From positions 1 to 38,547 of the forward strand of contig NZ_LPNR01000066.1 in the NCBI RefSeq assembly GCF_019266065.1: a stretch of 38,547 nt of DNA, given 5' to 3'. Positions within the stretch are counted from its first letter, which is position 1, and each line of letters starts with the position of its first letter. Under the pieces are notes generated by a model. The model did no database searches. It had not been told where the DNA came from and saw only the letters and a list, made by a program, of their open reading frames with translations. Both the position numbers and the translations under genes were made by a program. Shown here one piece after another: positions 8,701-17,892 of the stretch. The stretch comes from Nocardia sp. MH4 (GTDB lineage: Bacteria > Actinomycetota > Actinomycetes > Mycobacteriales > Mycobacteriaceae).

Positions 8701-9609
8701 TCAGCGGGCCGGGAAGTGCCGGATGACGCCTTCCTGGACGGTGGTGGCGAGCAGTTCGCCACTGCGCGAATAGAACCGGCCCGTCGCCAGTCCGCGCGAG
8801 CCGGCGGCCACCGGCGATTCGGTCGCGTACAGCGTCCAGTCGTCGAAGCGGAACGGGCGATGGAACCAGATCGAGTGATTCACCGTCGCCGCGAGAATCC
8901 GGTCCAGTCCCCACGACAAACCGTGCGTGGTGATGATCGAATCCAGCACCGTGGTGTCGGAGGAATAGCCGAGCGCGGCCACGTGCAGCAGCGGATCGTC
9001 GGACAGCGCGCCGTCGGTGCGCATCCACACGCGGTTGTGGTTGAGCTTCTCGCCGGTGCCCTTGAGAATCCACGCCGGATCGTTGGTGTAGCGCATGTCG
9101 ATCGGGTGCGGCGCGTTGATGAACATCTCCAGCTTGTCCTCGAAGCCGGCGAAGCTCTCCTCGATCCGGGGCAGTGTCTCCGGATCGGGCACCTGGGGAC
9201 CCTCGTGGGAGTGCTCGAGACCCTTGCCCCAGTCCTGGAAGGCCGCCAGCATGACGAACAGCTCCTGGCCGTCCTGGCTGGCGGTCACCGTCCGGTTCGC
9301 GAGCGCGCGGCCGTCGCGGTGCCGCTGCACGTGGTATTCGATCGGCTTCTTCACGTCGCCGCCGCGCACGAAGTGCGCGTTGATCGCGTGCAGCGGCCGC
9401 TCCCCGGCGGTGCGTCCGGCAGCGACGATCGCCTGCGACACCAGCTGCCCGCCGAAGGTGCGGCTCCACACCTTCTCGGGATGGTTGCCGAGGAAGACGT
9501 CCTCGCCGATCGGTTCGAGGTCGAGCAGGTCGAGCAGCACCCGCAGATCGGGTGACGGCTCGCCCTGCACGGTCGCGGCCTCGATCGATCCGCCTGCCGA
9601 ACTACTCAC
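8701..9609 (-). CDS. tesB: Acyl-CoA thioesterase II (TesB)
   Basis: This 302-residue double hot-dog thioesterase hydrolyses acyl-CoA to free fatty acid and CoA in the cytoplasm. The three catalytic residues known from E. coli TesB are in place: Asp218 in LGYSSDTTVL, Thr242 in AATVNHSIWFHRPF and Gln292 in TTVQEGVIR. The first hot-dog contains WSRTFGGQLVSQA, matching the family. Start GTG at 9609 is supported by GGAGG about 10 bp upstream, inside the end of pyk; the pyk stop lies 2 bp before the GTG, so pyk-tesB form an operon as in M. tuberculosis (Rv1617-Rv1618, from memory). Its role is probably fatty acyl-CoA homeostasis. Confidence 0.94.
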   Translation of the reverse strand: MSSSAGGSIEAATVQGEPSPDLRVLLDLLDLEPIGEDVFLGNHPEKVWSRTFGGQLVSQAIVAAGRTAGERPLHAINAHFVRGGDVKKPIEYHVQRHRDGRALANRTVTASQDGQELFVMLAAFQDWGKGLEHSHEGPQVPDPETLPRIEESFAGFEDKLEMFINAPHPIDMRYTNDPAWILKGTGEKLNHNRVWMRTDGALSDDPLLHVAALGYSSDTTVLDSIITTHGLSWGLDRILAATVNHSIWFHRPFRFDDWTLYATESPVAAGSRGLATGRFYSRSGELLATTVQEGVIRHFPAR

Positions 9610-9611
9610 GA

Positions 9612-11030
9612 CTAGTGGTCCTCCTCGCCGATGCGATGAACGTGGATCAGGTTGGTGGAACCGACGGTACCCGGCGGGGAACCGGCGACGATGACCACCA
9701 GGTCGCCCTTGCGGTATCGATCCATCGACAGCAGCGCCTGGTCGACCTGATGGATCATCGCGTCGGTGCTGTCCACCATCGGCACGATGAAGGTCTCGGT
9801 GCCCCAGGTCAGTGTCAGCTGGCTGCGCACCTCCGGCAGCGGGGTGAACGCCAGCAGCGGCAGCGGGGTGTGCAGCCGGGCCAGGCGGCGCACGGTGTCA
9901 CCGGACTGGGTGAAGGCCACCAGCGCCTTGGCGTTGAGCCGCTCGCCGATGTCGCGGGCCGCGTAGGAGATCACGCCGCGCTTGGTACGGGGAACGTGGG
10001 TCAGCGGAGGGACCCGGTTCGTCTCGGACTCCACCGCGGTGACGATGCGGCTCATGGTGCGCACCGCGTCGATCGGCCAGGCGCCGACCGAGGTCTCGCC
10101 GGAGAGCATCACCGCGTCGGCACCGTCGAGCACCGCGTTGGCGACGTCGGAGGCCTCGGCACGGGTCGGGCGGGAGTTCTCGATCATCGACTCCAGCATC
10201 TGGGTCGCGACGATGACCGGCTTGGCGTTCTCGCGCGCCATCTGGATGGCCCGCTTCTGTACCAGCGGCACCTGCTCGAGCGGCAGTTCGACACCCAGAT
10301 CACCACGGGCGACCATCACCGCGTCGAAGGCCAGCACGATGGCCTCGAGGTTGTCGATCGCCTCCGGCTTCTCCAGCTTGGCGATGACCGGCACCCGGCG
10401 GCCGACCTTGTCCATGATGTCGTGCACGAGTTCGATGTCGGACGGCGAGCGCACGAACGACAGCGCGATGAAGTCCACGCCCAGTTTCAGGGCGAATTCG
10501 AGGTCTTCGATGTCCTTCTCGGACAGGGCGGGCACCGACACGTCCATGCCGGGCAGCGACAGGCCCTTGTTGTTGCTCACGGGGCCGCCCTCGGTGACCC
10601 GGCAGACGACATCGTTGCCGTCGATGCTCTCGACCGTCAGGCCGACCTTGCCGTCGTCGACGAGCAGGCGGTCACCGGCCTTGGCGTCCTGAGCGAGCTG
10701 CTTGTAGGTGGTGGAGACGCGGTCGTGGGTGCCGTCGACATCGTCGACGGTGATCCGCACCTGTTCGCCGTTGGCCCAGGTGGTACGGCCGTCGGTGAAC
10801 CGGCCGAGGCGGATCTTGGGGCCCTGTAGGTCGGCGAGGATGCCGACCGCGCGGCCGGTCTCGTCCGAGGCCGCGCGGACCATCTTGTAGTTGTCGGCGT
10901 GGTCGGCGTGCTCGCCGTGGCTGAAGTTCAGCCGGGCGACGTCCATGCCGCTTTCGACGAGTTCCCGAATACGGTCCTGGGTGGCCGTAGCCGGTCCGAG
11001 GGTGCACACAATCTTCGTCCGTCGCATCAC
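9612..11030 (-). CDS. pyk: Pyruvate kinase
   Basis: This 472-residue enzyme converts phosphoenolpyruvate and ADP to pyruvate and ATP, the last step of glycolysis. It has KIVCTLGPAT near the N-terminus, ARLNFSHG, ILADLQGPKIRLG entering the B domain, the active-site signature VPVIAKLEKPEAI, and MVARGDLGVELP with the metal-binding region; the allosteric C-domain ends VIVAGSPPGTVGSTN. Length is normal for bacterial enzymes. The start is GTG at 11030; an ATG immediately follows at 11027 and either could be used, but the GTG position matches the mycobacterial homologue as I recall it. It is followed by tesB after 2 bp. It has 143 bp upstream, so probably its own promoter. Confidence 0.96.
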   Translation of the reverse strand: MMRRTKIVCTLGPATATQDRIRELVESGMDVARLNFSHGEHADHADNYKMVRAASDETGRAVGILADLQGPKIRLGRFTDGRTTWANGEQVRITVDDVDGTHDRVSTTYKQLAQDAKAGDRLLVDDGKVGLTVESIDGNDVVCRVTEGGPVSNNKGLSLPGMDVSVPALSEKDIEDLEFALKLGVDFIALSFVRSPSDIELVHDIMDKVGRRVPVIAKLEKPEAIDNLEAIVLAFDAVMVARGDLGVELPLEQVPLVQKRAIQMARENAKPVIVATQMLESMIENSRPTRAEASDVANAVLDGADAVMLSGETSVGAWPIDAVRTMSRIVTAVESETNRVPPLTHVPRTKRGVISYAARDIGERLNAKALVAFTQSGDTVRRLARLHTPLPLLAFTPLPEVRSQLTLTWGTETFIVPMVDSTDAMIHQVDQALLSMDRYRKGDLVVIVAGSPPGTVGSTNLIHVHRIGEEDH

Positions 11031-11104
11031 ACGGCAAGCCTAGTACTCCCCCGCCTCCCCGCGTACTTCGCCGGTCGGGGGTGTAAGCCCCCTGGCCGAC
11101 CGGA

Positions 11105-11121
11105 CCGCCGGATATCGGCGG
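11105..11121 (-). terminator. Hairpin downstream of the amino acid permease gene
   Basis: CCGCCG-GATAT-CGGCGG forms a 6-bp GC stem in the 143-bp gap between the permease stop and pyk. There is no U-tract, so it is at most a weak or factor-assisted terminator separating the transporter transcript from pyk. Confidence 0.3.
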
Positions 11122-11173
11122 AGCAGGGCGCGGCGTTCCCGGCGAGTTACCCCGGTGTTCACGAAATCGTTTG

Positions 11174-11845
11174 TCACCGAACGGCGACGTGCCTGGACAG
11201 CCGGGTCTCCAGGCGGCTCTGGCCGAAGCCCAGGATGAGGCAGATCACCCAGTAGTAGAGAGCTGCGACGCCGTAGAGGGCGAAGAAGTCGAAGGTCGGC
11301 GCGGCCGCCAGCTGCGCGGTGCGCAGCAGTTCGGTGACCAGGATGGTCGAGGCCAGCGAGGTGTCCTTGACCAGCGAGATGAGCGTATTCGACAACGGCG
11401 GCACCGCGATCCGGGACGCCTGCGGGAACACCACGTACCAGAGTGTCTGCGGGTAGGTCATGCCCAGCGACTCGGCCGCCTCCCACTGCCCCGGCGCGAC
11501 GCTCATGATCGCCGAGCGCACCACCTCCGCGGCGTAGCCGCCGACATTGAGGCTGAACGCGATCACCGCGGCCGGGAACGGATCGATGACGATGTCGAAC
11601 TGCGGCAGCGCGTAGAACACGATGAACAGCTGCACCAGCAGCGGGGTACCGCGGATGATCGAGATGTAGAAGCGGGCGGGCAGCGACAGCGCCCGCTTCG
11701 ACGACATCCTGGCCAGCGCGACACCGACCGCGATCGCCAGACCGATGACGAAACTGATCGCCGTCAACGGCAGCGTCGCGGTCACCGTGGCCTTCAGCAT
11801 CGGCCACAGGTTGTGCCAGATCAGCTCCCTGGTCGCGGGATCCAT
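11174..11845 (-). CDS. Polar amino acid ABC importer permease (HisM/GlnP family)
   Basis: This 223-residue permease has five predicted membrane segments and the MetI-type EAA loop with GMTYPQTLWYVVFPQASRIAVPPLSN. The N-terminal block FYISIIRGTPLLVQLFIVFY is characteristic of polar amino acid permeases, and the overall pattern is close to cystine (TcyL/TcyB-like) permeases. It starts 3 bp after the stop of the binding-protein gene, so the two are one operon. No cognate ATP-binding gene follows: the next gene is pyk. The missing ATPase must be supplied from elsewhere or borrowed. Substrate is not proven; cystine or another polar amino acid is likely. Confidence 0.9.
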   Translation of the reverse strand: MDPATRELIWHNLWPMLKATVTATLPLTAISFVIGLAIAVGVALARMSSKRALSLPARFYISIIRGTPLLVQLFIVFYALPQFDIVIDPFPAAVIAFSLNVGGYAAEVVRSAIMSVAPGQWEAAESLGMTYPQTLWYVVFPQASRIAVPPLSNTLISLVKDTSLASTILVTELLRTAQLAAAPTFDFFALYGVAALYYWVICLILGFGQSRLETRLSRHVAVR

Positions 11846-11848
11846 CCG

Positions 11849-12607
11849 TTATTTGCTGACGTCGGTGCCGAAGTACTTCTCCGACAGCCTGGTCAGCGTG
11901 CCGTCGGCGCGCAGCTGTTCGAGCGCCTTGTCGATGTCGGCGATCAGGGCGGCGTCGTCCTTGCGGGCGGCGAAGGCCTGCTTGCTGGTCTCGCCGGTCT
12001 TGCCCGCGATCTTGATGCCGGTGTCGCCGGTCTTCTTGGTGTACTCACCCACGGCGAGGGTGTCGTTGACGGTCGCGTCGACGCGGCCCGCCTTCAGCAG
12101 CTGCACCGCCTGCACGAACCCTTCGACCGCTTCGACTTTCGCGCCGGCGCCCGCGGCGACCTTGCCCCAGTTGCTGGTGGCCGACTGCGCGGTGGTCTTG
12201 CCCGACAGGTCCGCCAGCGAGGTGATGGTGGTGTTGTCGGACTTGGTGACGATCACGCCCTCCGACGTCGTGTACGGCTGCGACAGCGAGTACTTGGCGG
12301 TGCGTTCGGGATTGACGGTCACCTGGTTGGCGACCAGGTCGAAGCGCTGGGACTCCAGCCCGGCGAAGATCGAGTCCCAGGGCGTCTGCACGAATTCGAC
12401 CCGCTTGCCGAGCTTCTCACCGATCGCCTGGGCGACCTCGACGTCGTAGCCGGTGAGGGTGCCGTTGTCCTGATAGCTGAACGGCGCGTAGGTGCCCTCG
12501 GTGCCGACTTTCAGCACGTTCGGATCGGCGTCGGACGAGCAGGCCGACAGACCCGTCGCGGCGACGACGGCGAGCACGGCGGCGGCAAGCAGTTTGCGCA
12601 CGGACAT
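11849..12607 (-). CDS. Polar amino acid ABC importer binding lipoprotein
   Basis: This 252-residue family-3 solute-binding lipoprotein has a short signal peptide with Arg4-Lys5, a hydrophobic core and lipobox LSAC (Cys23). The mature part shows the SBP_bac_3 pattern: KVGTEGTYAPFSYQD, GYDVEVAQAIGEKLG, WDSIFAGLESQRFDLVANQV and VNPERTAKYSLSQPY. The NQV...PERxxKY form resembles cystine-binding members. Start ATG at 12607 is chosen over upstream codons because GGAGAAAGGG immediately precedes it and it places the signal peptide correctly; a frame open to 12646 adds an unlikely Cys-rich leader. It is the first gene of a two-gene operon with the permease. A dyad and -10-like element lie about 75-90 bp upstream. 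Confidence 0.91.
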   Translation of the reverse strand: MSVRKLLAAAVLAVVAATGLSACSSDADPNVLKVGTEGTYAPFSYQDNGTLTGYDVEVAQAIGEKLGKRVEFVQTPWDSIFAGLESQRFDLVANQVTVNPERTAKYSLSQPYTTSEGVIVTKSDNTTITSLADLSGKTTAQSATSNWGKVAAGAGAKVEAVEGFVQAVQLLKAGRVDATVNDTLAVGEYTKKTGDTGIKIAGKTGETSKQAFAARKDDAALIADIDKALEQLRADGTLTRLSEKYFGTDVSK

Positions 12608-12684
12608 CCCTTTCTCCGCTGCGCGCATCGGGCACGCGCAGGCCAAGCGACGCTACGGCGCCGCGCTGGACCGACACAGAGTAT

Positions 12685-12699
12685 CGCTCACGGTGAGCG
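12685..12699 (-). promoter_or_regulatory. Palindromic operator candidate upstream of the amino acid importer
   Basis: CGCTCAC-G-GTGAGCG is a perfect 15-base dyad. On the minus strand it ends directly against a -10-like GATACT (12680-12685), 78 bp before the ATG at 12607. A repressor bound here would block that promoter. No matching -35 hexamer is visible, and the regulator is unknown. Confidence 0.4.
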
Positions 12700-12720
12700 C
12701 AATCCCGGCCGGGAAACACG

Positions 12721-12754
12721 AAACGGGTACTCCGCGGACGCGGAGTACCCGTTT
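12721..12754 (-). terminator. Strong intrinsic terminator, probably bidirectional
   Basis: A perfect 16-bp inverted repeat (AAACGGGTACTCCGCG and its complement, 2-nt centre, realistically a 15-bp stem with GGAC loop) ends in TTT on both strands. It lies 15 bp after the stop of the TM2-domain gene on the minus strand and insulates it from the importer operon promoter that follows. Confidence 0.8.
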
Positions 12755-12768
12755 CTGGTGCGTAGCGA

Positions 12769-13311
12769 TCAGTCGCGCAGCGGACGGCCCTGCGCGTCGG
12801 GCACCTTGCCGGTGAGCATCATGATGCCGTCGATCAGCGGCCAGATGGCGCCGATGCCACAGGTCAGCCAGACCACGGCGATCTGGGCGATGCCCAGACC
12901 GGTGTAGCCCAGGTAGAAACGACCGACGCCGAAGCTGCCGAGGAAGATCTCGAGCAGACCGGCCATCAGCTTCTGCTTGTCCGAGAACGGGACACCGTAC
13001 ATGTCGCGGCCGTACGGCGCTTCCGGATCGGCCGGGTTGTAGCCCTGCGGCATGCCGCCGTAGGGCGCGGCGCCGTAGGCGGGCTGCGGCTGGGCGTACG
13101 GGTCGGCGGGCTGGCCGTACTGCGGCTGCGGCTGACCGTACTGCGGCTGGCCGTATCCCGGCTGCGGCTGCTGCCCGTAGCCGGGCTGCTGCGCGTACGG
13201 ATCCGAGGGCTGGCCGTAGGCAGGCTGACCGTATTGCGGCTGCGAGCCGGAGTCGGGCTGCTTACTCAGGTCGGGACCGTACTGGGGATTGGGGTTGTAG
13301 GGGTCGGTCAC
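12769..13311 (-). CDS. TM2-domain membrane protein with Tyr/Gly/Gln/Pro-rich N-terminus
   Basis: This 180-residue protein has about 95 N-terminal residues of low complexity built from repeats like QPQYGQP and DPYAQP, then a C-terminal TM2 domain (about 108-170) with two hydrophobic helices flanking a short turn: GLLEIFLGSFGVGRFYLGY and LGIAQIAVVWLTCGIGAIWPLID. TM2 proteins are small inner-membrane proteins of mostly unknown role; Tyr/Pro/Gln-rich cytoplasmic tails of this type are common in actinobacteria. Start GTG at 13311 is supported by GGAGG 6 bp upstream. A strong terminator follows. It lies next to lgt, as a membrane-protein gene does in mycobacteria as far as I recall, but no joint function is known. 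Confidence 0.88.
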   Translation of the reverse strand: MTDPYNPNPQYGPDLSKQPDSGSQPQYGQPAYGQPSDPYAQQPGYGQQPQPGYGQPQYGQPQPQYGQPADPYAQPQPAYGAAPYGGMPQGYNPADPEAPYGRDMYGVPFSDKQKLMAGLLEIFLGSFGVGRFYLGYTGLGIAQIAVVWLTCGIGAIWPLIDGIMMLTGKVPDAQGRPLRD

Positions 13312-13535
13312 TCATGTCCTCCATCATTCGTGCGGGTACCCGTCGTGGCCCCCGGCCAGTGGCGATCGGCCGAACGGCGGTGCGCCCGCGACGATCACCG
13401 GCCATTGTGGTCATAAGGACCGGCCGTTGTCTCCTCGGGTACCACACGAACGGTCCGCAGCACTCGTAGGCAGTATCGCGACAGGCGCCCGGAATGTTGC
13501 CGGACGCCCGTTCGCTTCGTACGAGAGGTCGCCGA

Positions 13536-14687
13536 TCAGGCCTTCTTCGCGCCCGACTGCTGTGGCTCGGCGGTGTCTGTCTGCTCGCCGGCGGCGGCGG
13601 TGTCCGATTCGACCTTGTCCGGCGCCGGCTCGGCGGTGGCCGAGGCAGTGCCGGCCGCCGCGTCCTTCGATTCCTCCGCGTCGGTGGTCTCCGCGTCAGC
13701 GGCCTGCGCCTCGACCGAAGCCGTTGCGGCAGTGGACTTGTCGAGCTCGACGGCGGCGTTGTCGGCCGCGCCCGCGGCCCGCAGCGCCGAGAACTGCCAC
13801 GGCCACGGCCGCGGCTCACCACCGGGCTGCAACTGCGCGGGTGTCTCACGGCCCTTGGTCGCCAGCGCGAAGTAGGCCATGGCGCCGAGGAAGACCAGTG
13901 CGGCGGTGAACGAGTTGATCCGGATGCCGAGGATGTGGGTGGCCTCGTCGTTGCGCATCAGCTCGACGAAGAAGCGGCCGAAGCTGTAGCCGGCCACGTA
14001 GAGCGCGAACAGGCGGCCGTGGCCGATCTTGAAACGCTTGTCCAGTTGCACCAGCAGCACGACGACCAGCACGTTCCACACGAGCTCGTACAGGAACGTC
14101 GGGTGCACGACCTCGAGCACCCGCCCGGTCGAGACCCCGTTCATCATGTCCCGCGCACCGGTCTCCGGGTCGAACCGCTCGTAGATCTCGAGACCCCACG
14201 GCACCTCGGTGGTGCGGCCGTAGAGCTCCTGGTTGAAGTAGTTGCCGAGGCGGCCGATCGCCTGCGCGAGCAGCACGGCGGGCGCGATGGCGTCACCGAG
14301 CGCGGGCAGCGGGATCTTGTAGACGCGGCAGCCGATCCAGGCGCCGATGCCGCCGAGGAACACCGCGCCCCAGATGCCGAGGCCGCCCTGCCAGATGTAG
14401 AGCGCCTCGATCGGGTGCTTGCCGGGGCCGAAGTACTTCTGCCAATCGGTGGCCACGTGGTAGAGCCGGCCGCCGACCAGGCCGAACGGCACCGCGAACA
14501 TCGCGACATCGAGGACCGCGCCCTGCTGACCGCCGCGCTGTTGCCACCGGCGCTCGCCCCACCAGATGGCGACGACGATGCCGAGGATGATGAACAGCGC
14601 GTACGCCCGAAGCGGGAAGGGTCCGAGGTGCCAGACACCCTGGGGCGGACTCGGAAGGTAGGCCAGGACTGAGTTCACGGCCCCCAC
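13536..14687 (-). CDS. lgt: Prolipoprotein diacylglyceryl transferase (Lgt)
   Basis: This 383-residue integral membrane enzyme transfers diacylglycerol from phosphatidylglycerol to the lipobox cysteine of prolipoproteins, the first lipoprotein maturation step. It has about seven membrane helices, the block YIWQGGLGIWGAVFLGG (the E. coli catalytic-region His is replaced by Trp, usual in actinobacteria as I recall), and the signature AIGRLGNYFNQELYG (143-157) containing the essential Arg and Asn. After about residue 285 comes a ~95-residue Ala/Glu/Thr-rich cytoplasmic tail, a feature also known in mycobacterial Lgt. Start GTG at 14687 or GTG at 14678; neither has a strong ribosome site. It lies 191 bp after trpA on the same strand. 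Its probable substrates include the three binding lipoproteins encoded here. Confidence 0.95.
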   Translation of the reverse strand: MGAVNSVLAYLPSPPQGVWHLGPFPLRAYALFIILGIVVAIWWGERRWQQRGGQQGAVLDVAMFAVPFGLVGGRLYHVATDWQKYFGPGKHPIEALYIWQGGLGIWGAVFLGGIGAWIGCRVYKIPLPALGDAIAPAVLLAQAIGRLGNYFNQELYGRTTEVPWGLEIYERFDPETGARDMMNGVSTGRVLEVVHPTFLYELVWNVLVVVLLVQLDKRFKIGHGRLFALYVAGYSFGRFFVELMRNDEATHILGIRINSFTAALVFLGAMAYFALATKGRETPAQLQPGGEPRPWPWQFSALRAAGAADNAAVELDKSTAATASVEAQAADAETTDAEESKDAAAGTASATAEPAPDKVESDTAAAGEQTDTAEPQQSGAKKA

Positions 14688-14878
14688 GTTAGTTCAGTGC
14701 CGTACCGGCGAGTGACTGTGACCCTGACGGCGGTGGTCGTCGACATGACAAGGCCACCGCGCCGGACCCGGATACGACCGAGCACAACACAGTTGCGCAA
14801 GGACTTGGGTAACTCACCGGGGACGGGCTGCGCCGGCTCCCGCCTGACCGCCGGCCGCGTGGCCGTCCGACCCCGCGC

Positions 14879-15687
14879 CTAGATCTGGCCAGAAGTCGCG
14901 GAGAGGCGGGACCGCACGCCGTCGGCGAGCTCGCTGGTCAGGGCGCGCACCGCGTCCAAGCCCTCGGCGGCGGCCGAGACCAGCGCCGATCCGACGATCA
15001 CGCCGTCCGCGTAGGCGGCGATCTCGGCGGCCTGGGCCCCCGAACGCACACCCAGGCCGACCCCGATCGGGATGTCGGAGTGCGCGCGGATCCGGGCGCA
15101 CAGCGCGGGCGCGGCCGAGGAGACCACGTCGCGGGCACCGGTCACGCCCATGGTCGAGGCGGCGTAGATGAATCCGCGCGAGGCCTCGAGCGTCTTCACC
15201 AGGCGTTCCTCGGTCGAGGACGGCGCGACCAGGAAGATGCGATCCAGGTTGTGGGTGGCCGAGGCGATGAACCAGTCGTCGGCCTCGTCCGGGATCAGGT
15301 TCGGCGTGATGATGCCCGCGCCGCCTGCCGCGGCCAGGTCGCGCGAGAACTTGTCGACGCCGTACCGGAGCACCGGGTTCCAGTAGCTCATCACCACGGC
15401 TTGACCACCGGCGTCGGTGATCGCCTCGACGACGGAGAACACGTCGCGCACCCGCACGCCACCGCGCAGCGCCTGCTCGGCGGCGGCCTGGATGGTGGGT
15501 CCGTCCATCACCGGATCGGAGTAGGCGACGCCCACTTCGACGATGTCGCAACCGGATTCGACCATGGCCCGGCAGACCTCGATGGACCCGGCCAGATCGG
15601 GGTAACCCGCCGGCAGGTAGCCGATCAGGGCGGCCCGGTTCTCGGCACGCGCGGCCGCGAAGGTGTTGGCCAGGCGGGACTGCTGAC

Positions 15688-15691
<4 letters not shown>
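14879..15691 (-). CDS. trpA: Tryptophan synthase alpha subunit
   Basis: This 270-residue TIM-barrel enzyme cleaves indole-3-glycerol phosphate to indole and glyceraldehyde 3-phosphate; indole is channelled to TrpB. Catalytic Glu52 ([11 protein letters not shown]) and Asp63 (VMDGPTIQ) are present, as are the phosphate-binding loops GVGLGVRSG and [11 protein letters not shown]. Length is typical. Start GTG at 15691 overlaps the trpB stop (GTGA), so the two subunits are translationally coupled. It is the last of the trp genes; lgt follows after 191 bp. Confidence 0.97.
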
Positions 15692-16946
<1,255 letters not shown>

Positions 16947-16950
<4 letters not shown>

Positions 16951-17768
16951 CGGATGCTCCGCCGGGCCGGCTTCGGGCAGGACGGATGGGTACCGGCGGT
17001 CACCAGCTCCGACACCGCGGCGCGCGGGTTGCCGCTGGTCACCAGGCCCTCGCCGACGAGCACCGCGTCGGCGCCCGCGCCGGCGTAGGCCAGCAGGTCG
17101 GCGGTGCCGCGGATGCCGGACTCGGCCACCCGGATGACCTCCGAGGGCAGGCCGGGAGCGATCCGCGCGAACACGTCGCGGTCGACCTCCAGGGTCTTGA
17201 GGTTGCGAGCGTTGACACCGATCACCGACGCGCCCGCTTCCAGCGCGCGATCGGCCTCTTCCTCGGTGTGTACCTCCACGAGAGCGGTCATGCCCAGTGA
17301 TTCGGTGCGGTCGATCAGCGAGGACAGCACGTCCTGCTCGAGCGCGGCCACGATCAGCAGGATCACATCGGCGCCGTGGGCCCGGGCCTCGTGGATCTGG
17401 TACGGGCCGACGACGAAGTCCTTGCGCAGGACCGGGATGTTCACGGCGGCGCGGACGGCATCGAGATCGTCGAGCGAACCACCGAAACGCCTGCCCTCGG
17501 TGAGCACGCTGATGATGCGCGCGCCGCCGTCTTCGTAGGCCTTGGCCAGGACGGCCGGATCGGGGATGTCGGCCAGCGCGCCCTTGGAGGGGCTGGCACG
17601 CTTCACCTCGGCGATGACACCGATCCCGTCCTCGTGCAACGCGGCGTTCGCGTTCAGCGGCGCCTTGGCGGCGGCCGCTGCGGCTTTGATCGCCTGAAAA
17701 TCGAGGAGGGCTTCGCGAGCGGCAACATCCGCCCGAACCCCGTCGAGAATCGAGTCGAGTACCGTCAT
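16947..17768 (-). CDS. trpC: Indole-3-glycerol-phosphate synthase
   Basis: This 273-residue TIM-barrel enzyme cyclises carboxyphenylamino-deoxyribulose phosphate to indole-3-glycerol phosphate with loss of CO2 and water. Catalytic Lys56 ([12 protein letters not shown]), Lys116 (VLRKDF) and Glu165 (LVEVHTEEE) are present, plus the phosphate-binding VAESGIRG and VLVGEGLV. It is a stand-alone TrpC with no fused TrpF. Start ATG at 17768 follows AGAAAGGA by about 10 bp. It overlaps trpB by 4 bp but is separated from trpM by 124 bp containing a possible structured leader, suggesting separate control of trpC-trpB-trpA. Confidence 0.97.
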
Positions 17769-17786
17769 CTGGCTCGAATCCTTTCT

Positions 17787-17834
17787 GGGGAGACGAACTT
17801 CTCACCTGAGAGTCCCCTCAGGCGCTGTCTCACC
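17787..17834 (-). promoter_or_regulatory. Possible structured mRNA leader before trpC
   Basis: On the minus strand GGTGAGAC (17827-17834) can pair with GTCTCCCC (17787-17794), 7 of 8 positions, enclosing an inner 6-bp stem CCTGAG/CTCAGG with a 6-nt loop. The structure ends 18 bp before the trpC ATG, just upstream of its ribosome site. No Trp-rich leader peptide is visible. It could be an attenuator, an RNA thermodynamic switch or chance; no known riboswitch class is recognised. Confidence 0.35.
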
Positions 17835-17892
17835 GATGCTTGACAACAATAAATGGCTGCCGCGCGTGTCACTGCGGCGGGGGTGCCGGGGG

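Noticed and set aside
14730..14760. Inverted repeat GCGGTGG/CCACCGC between trpA and lgt as a terminator
   Set aside because: The loop is 17 nt and the stem only 7 bp with no U-tract; too weak to call in GC-rich DNA.
16951..17805. Upstream extension of the trpB frame by about 285 codons, suggesting a TrpC-TrpB fusion
   Set aside because: The extension is read in a different phase from trpC and is Arg-rich nonsense; the GTGA overlap at 16947-16950 gives a normal TrpB start.
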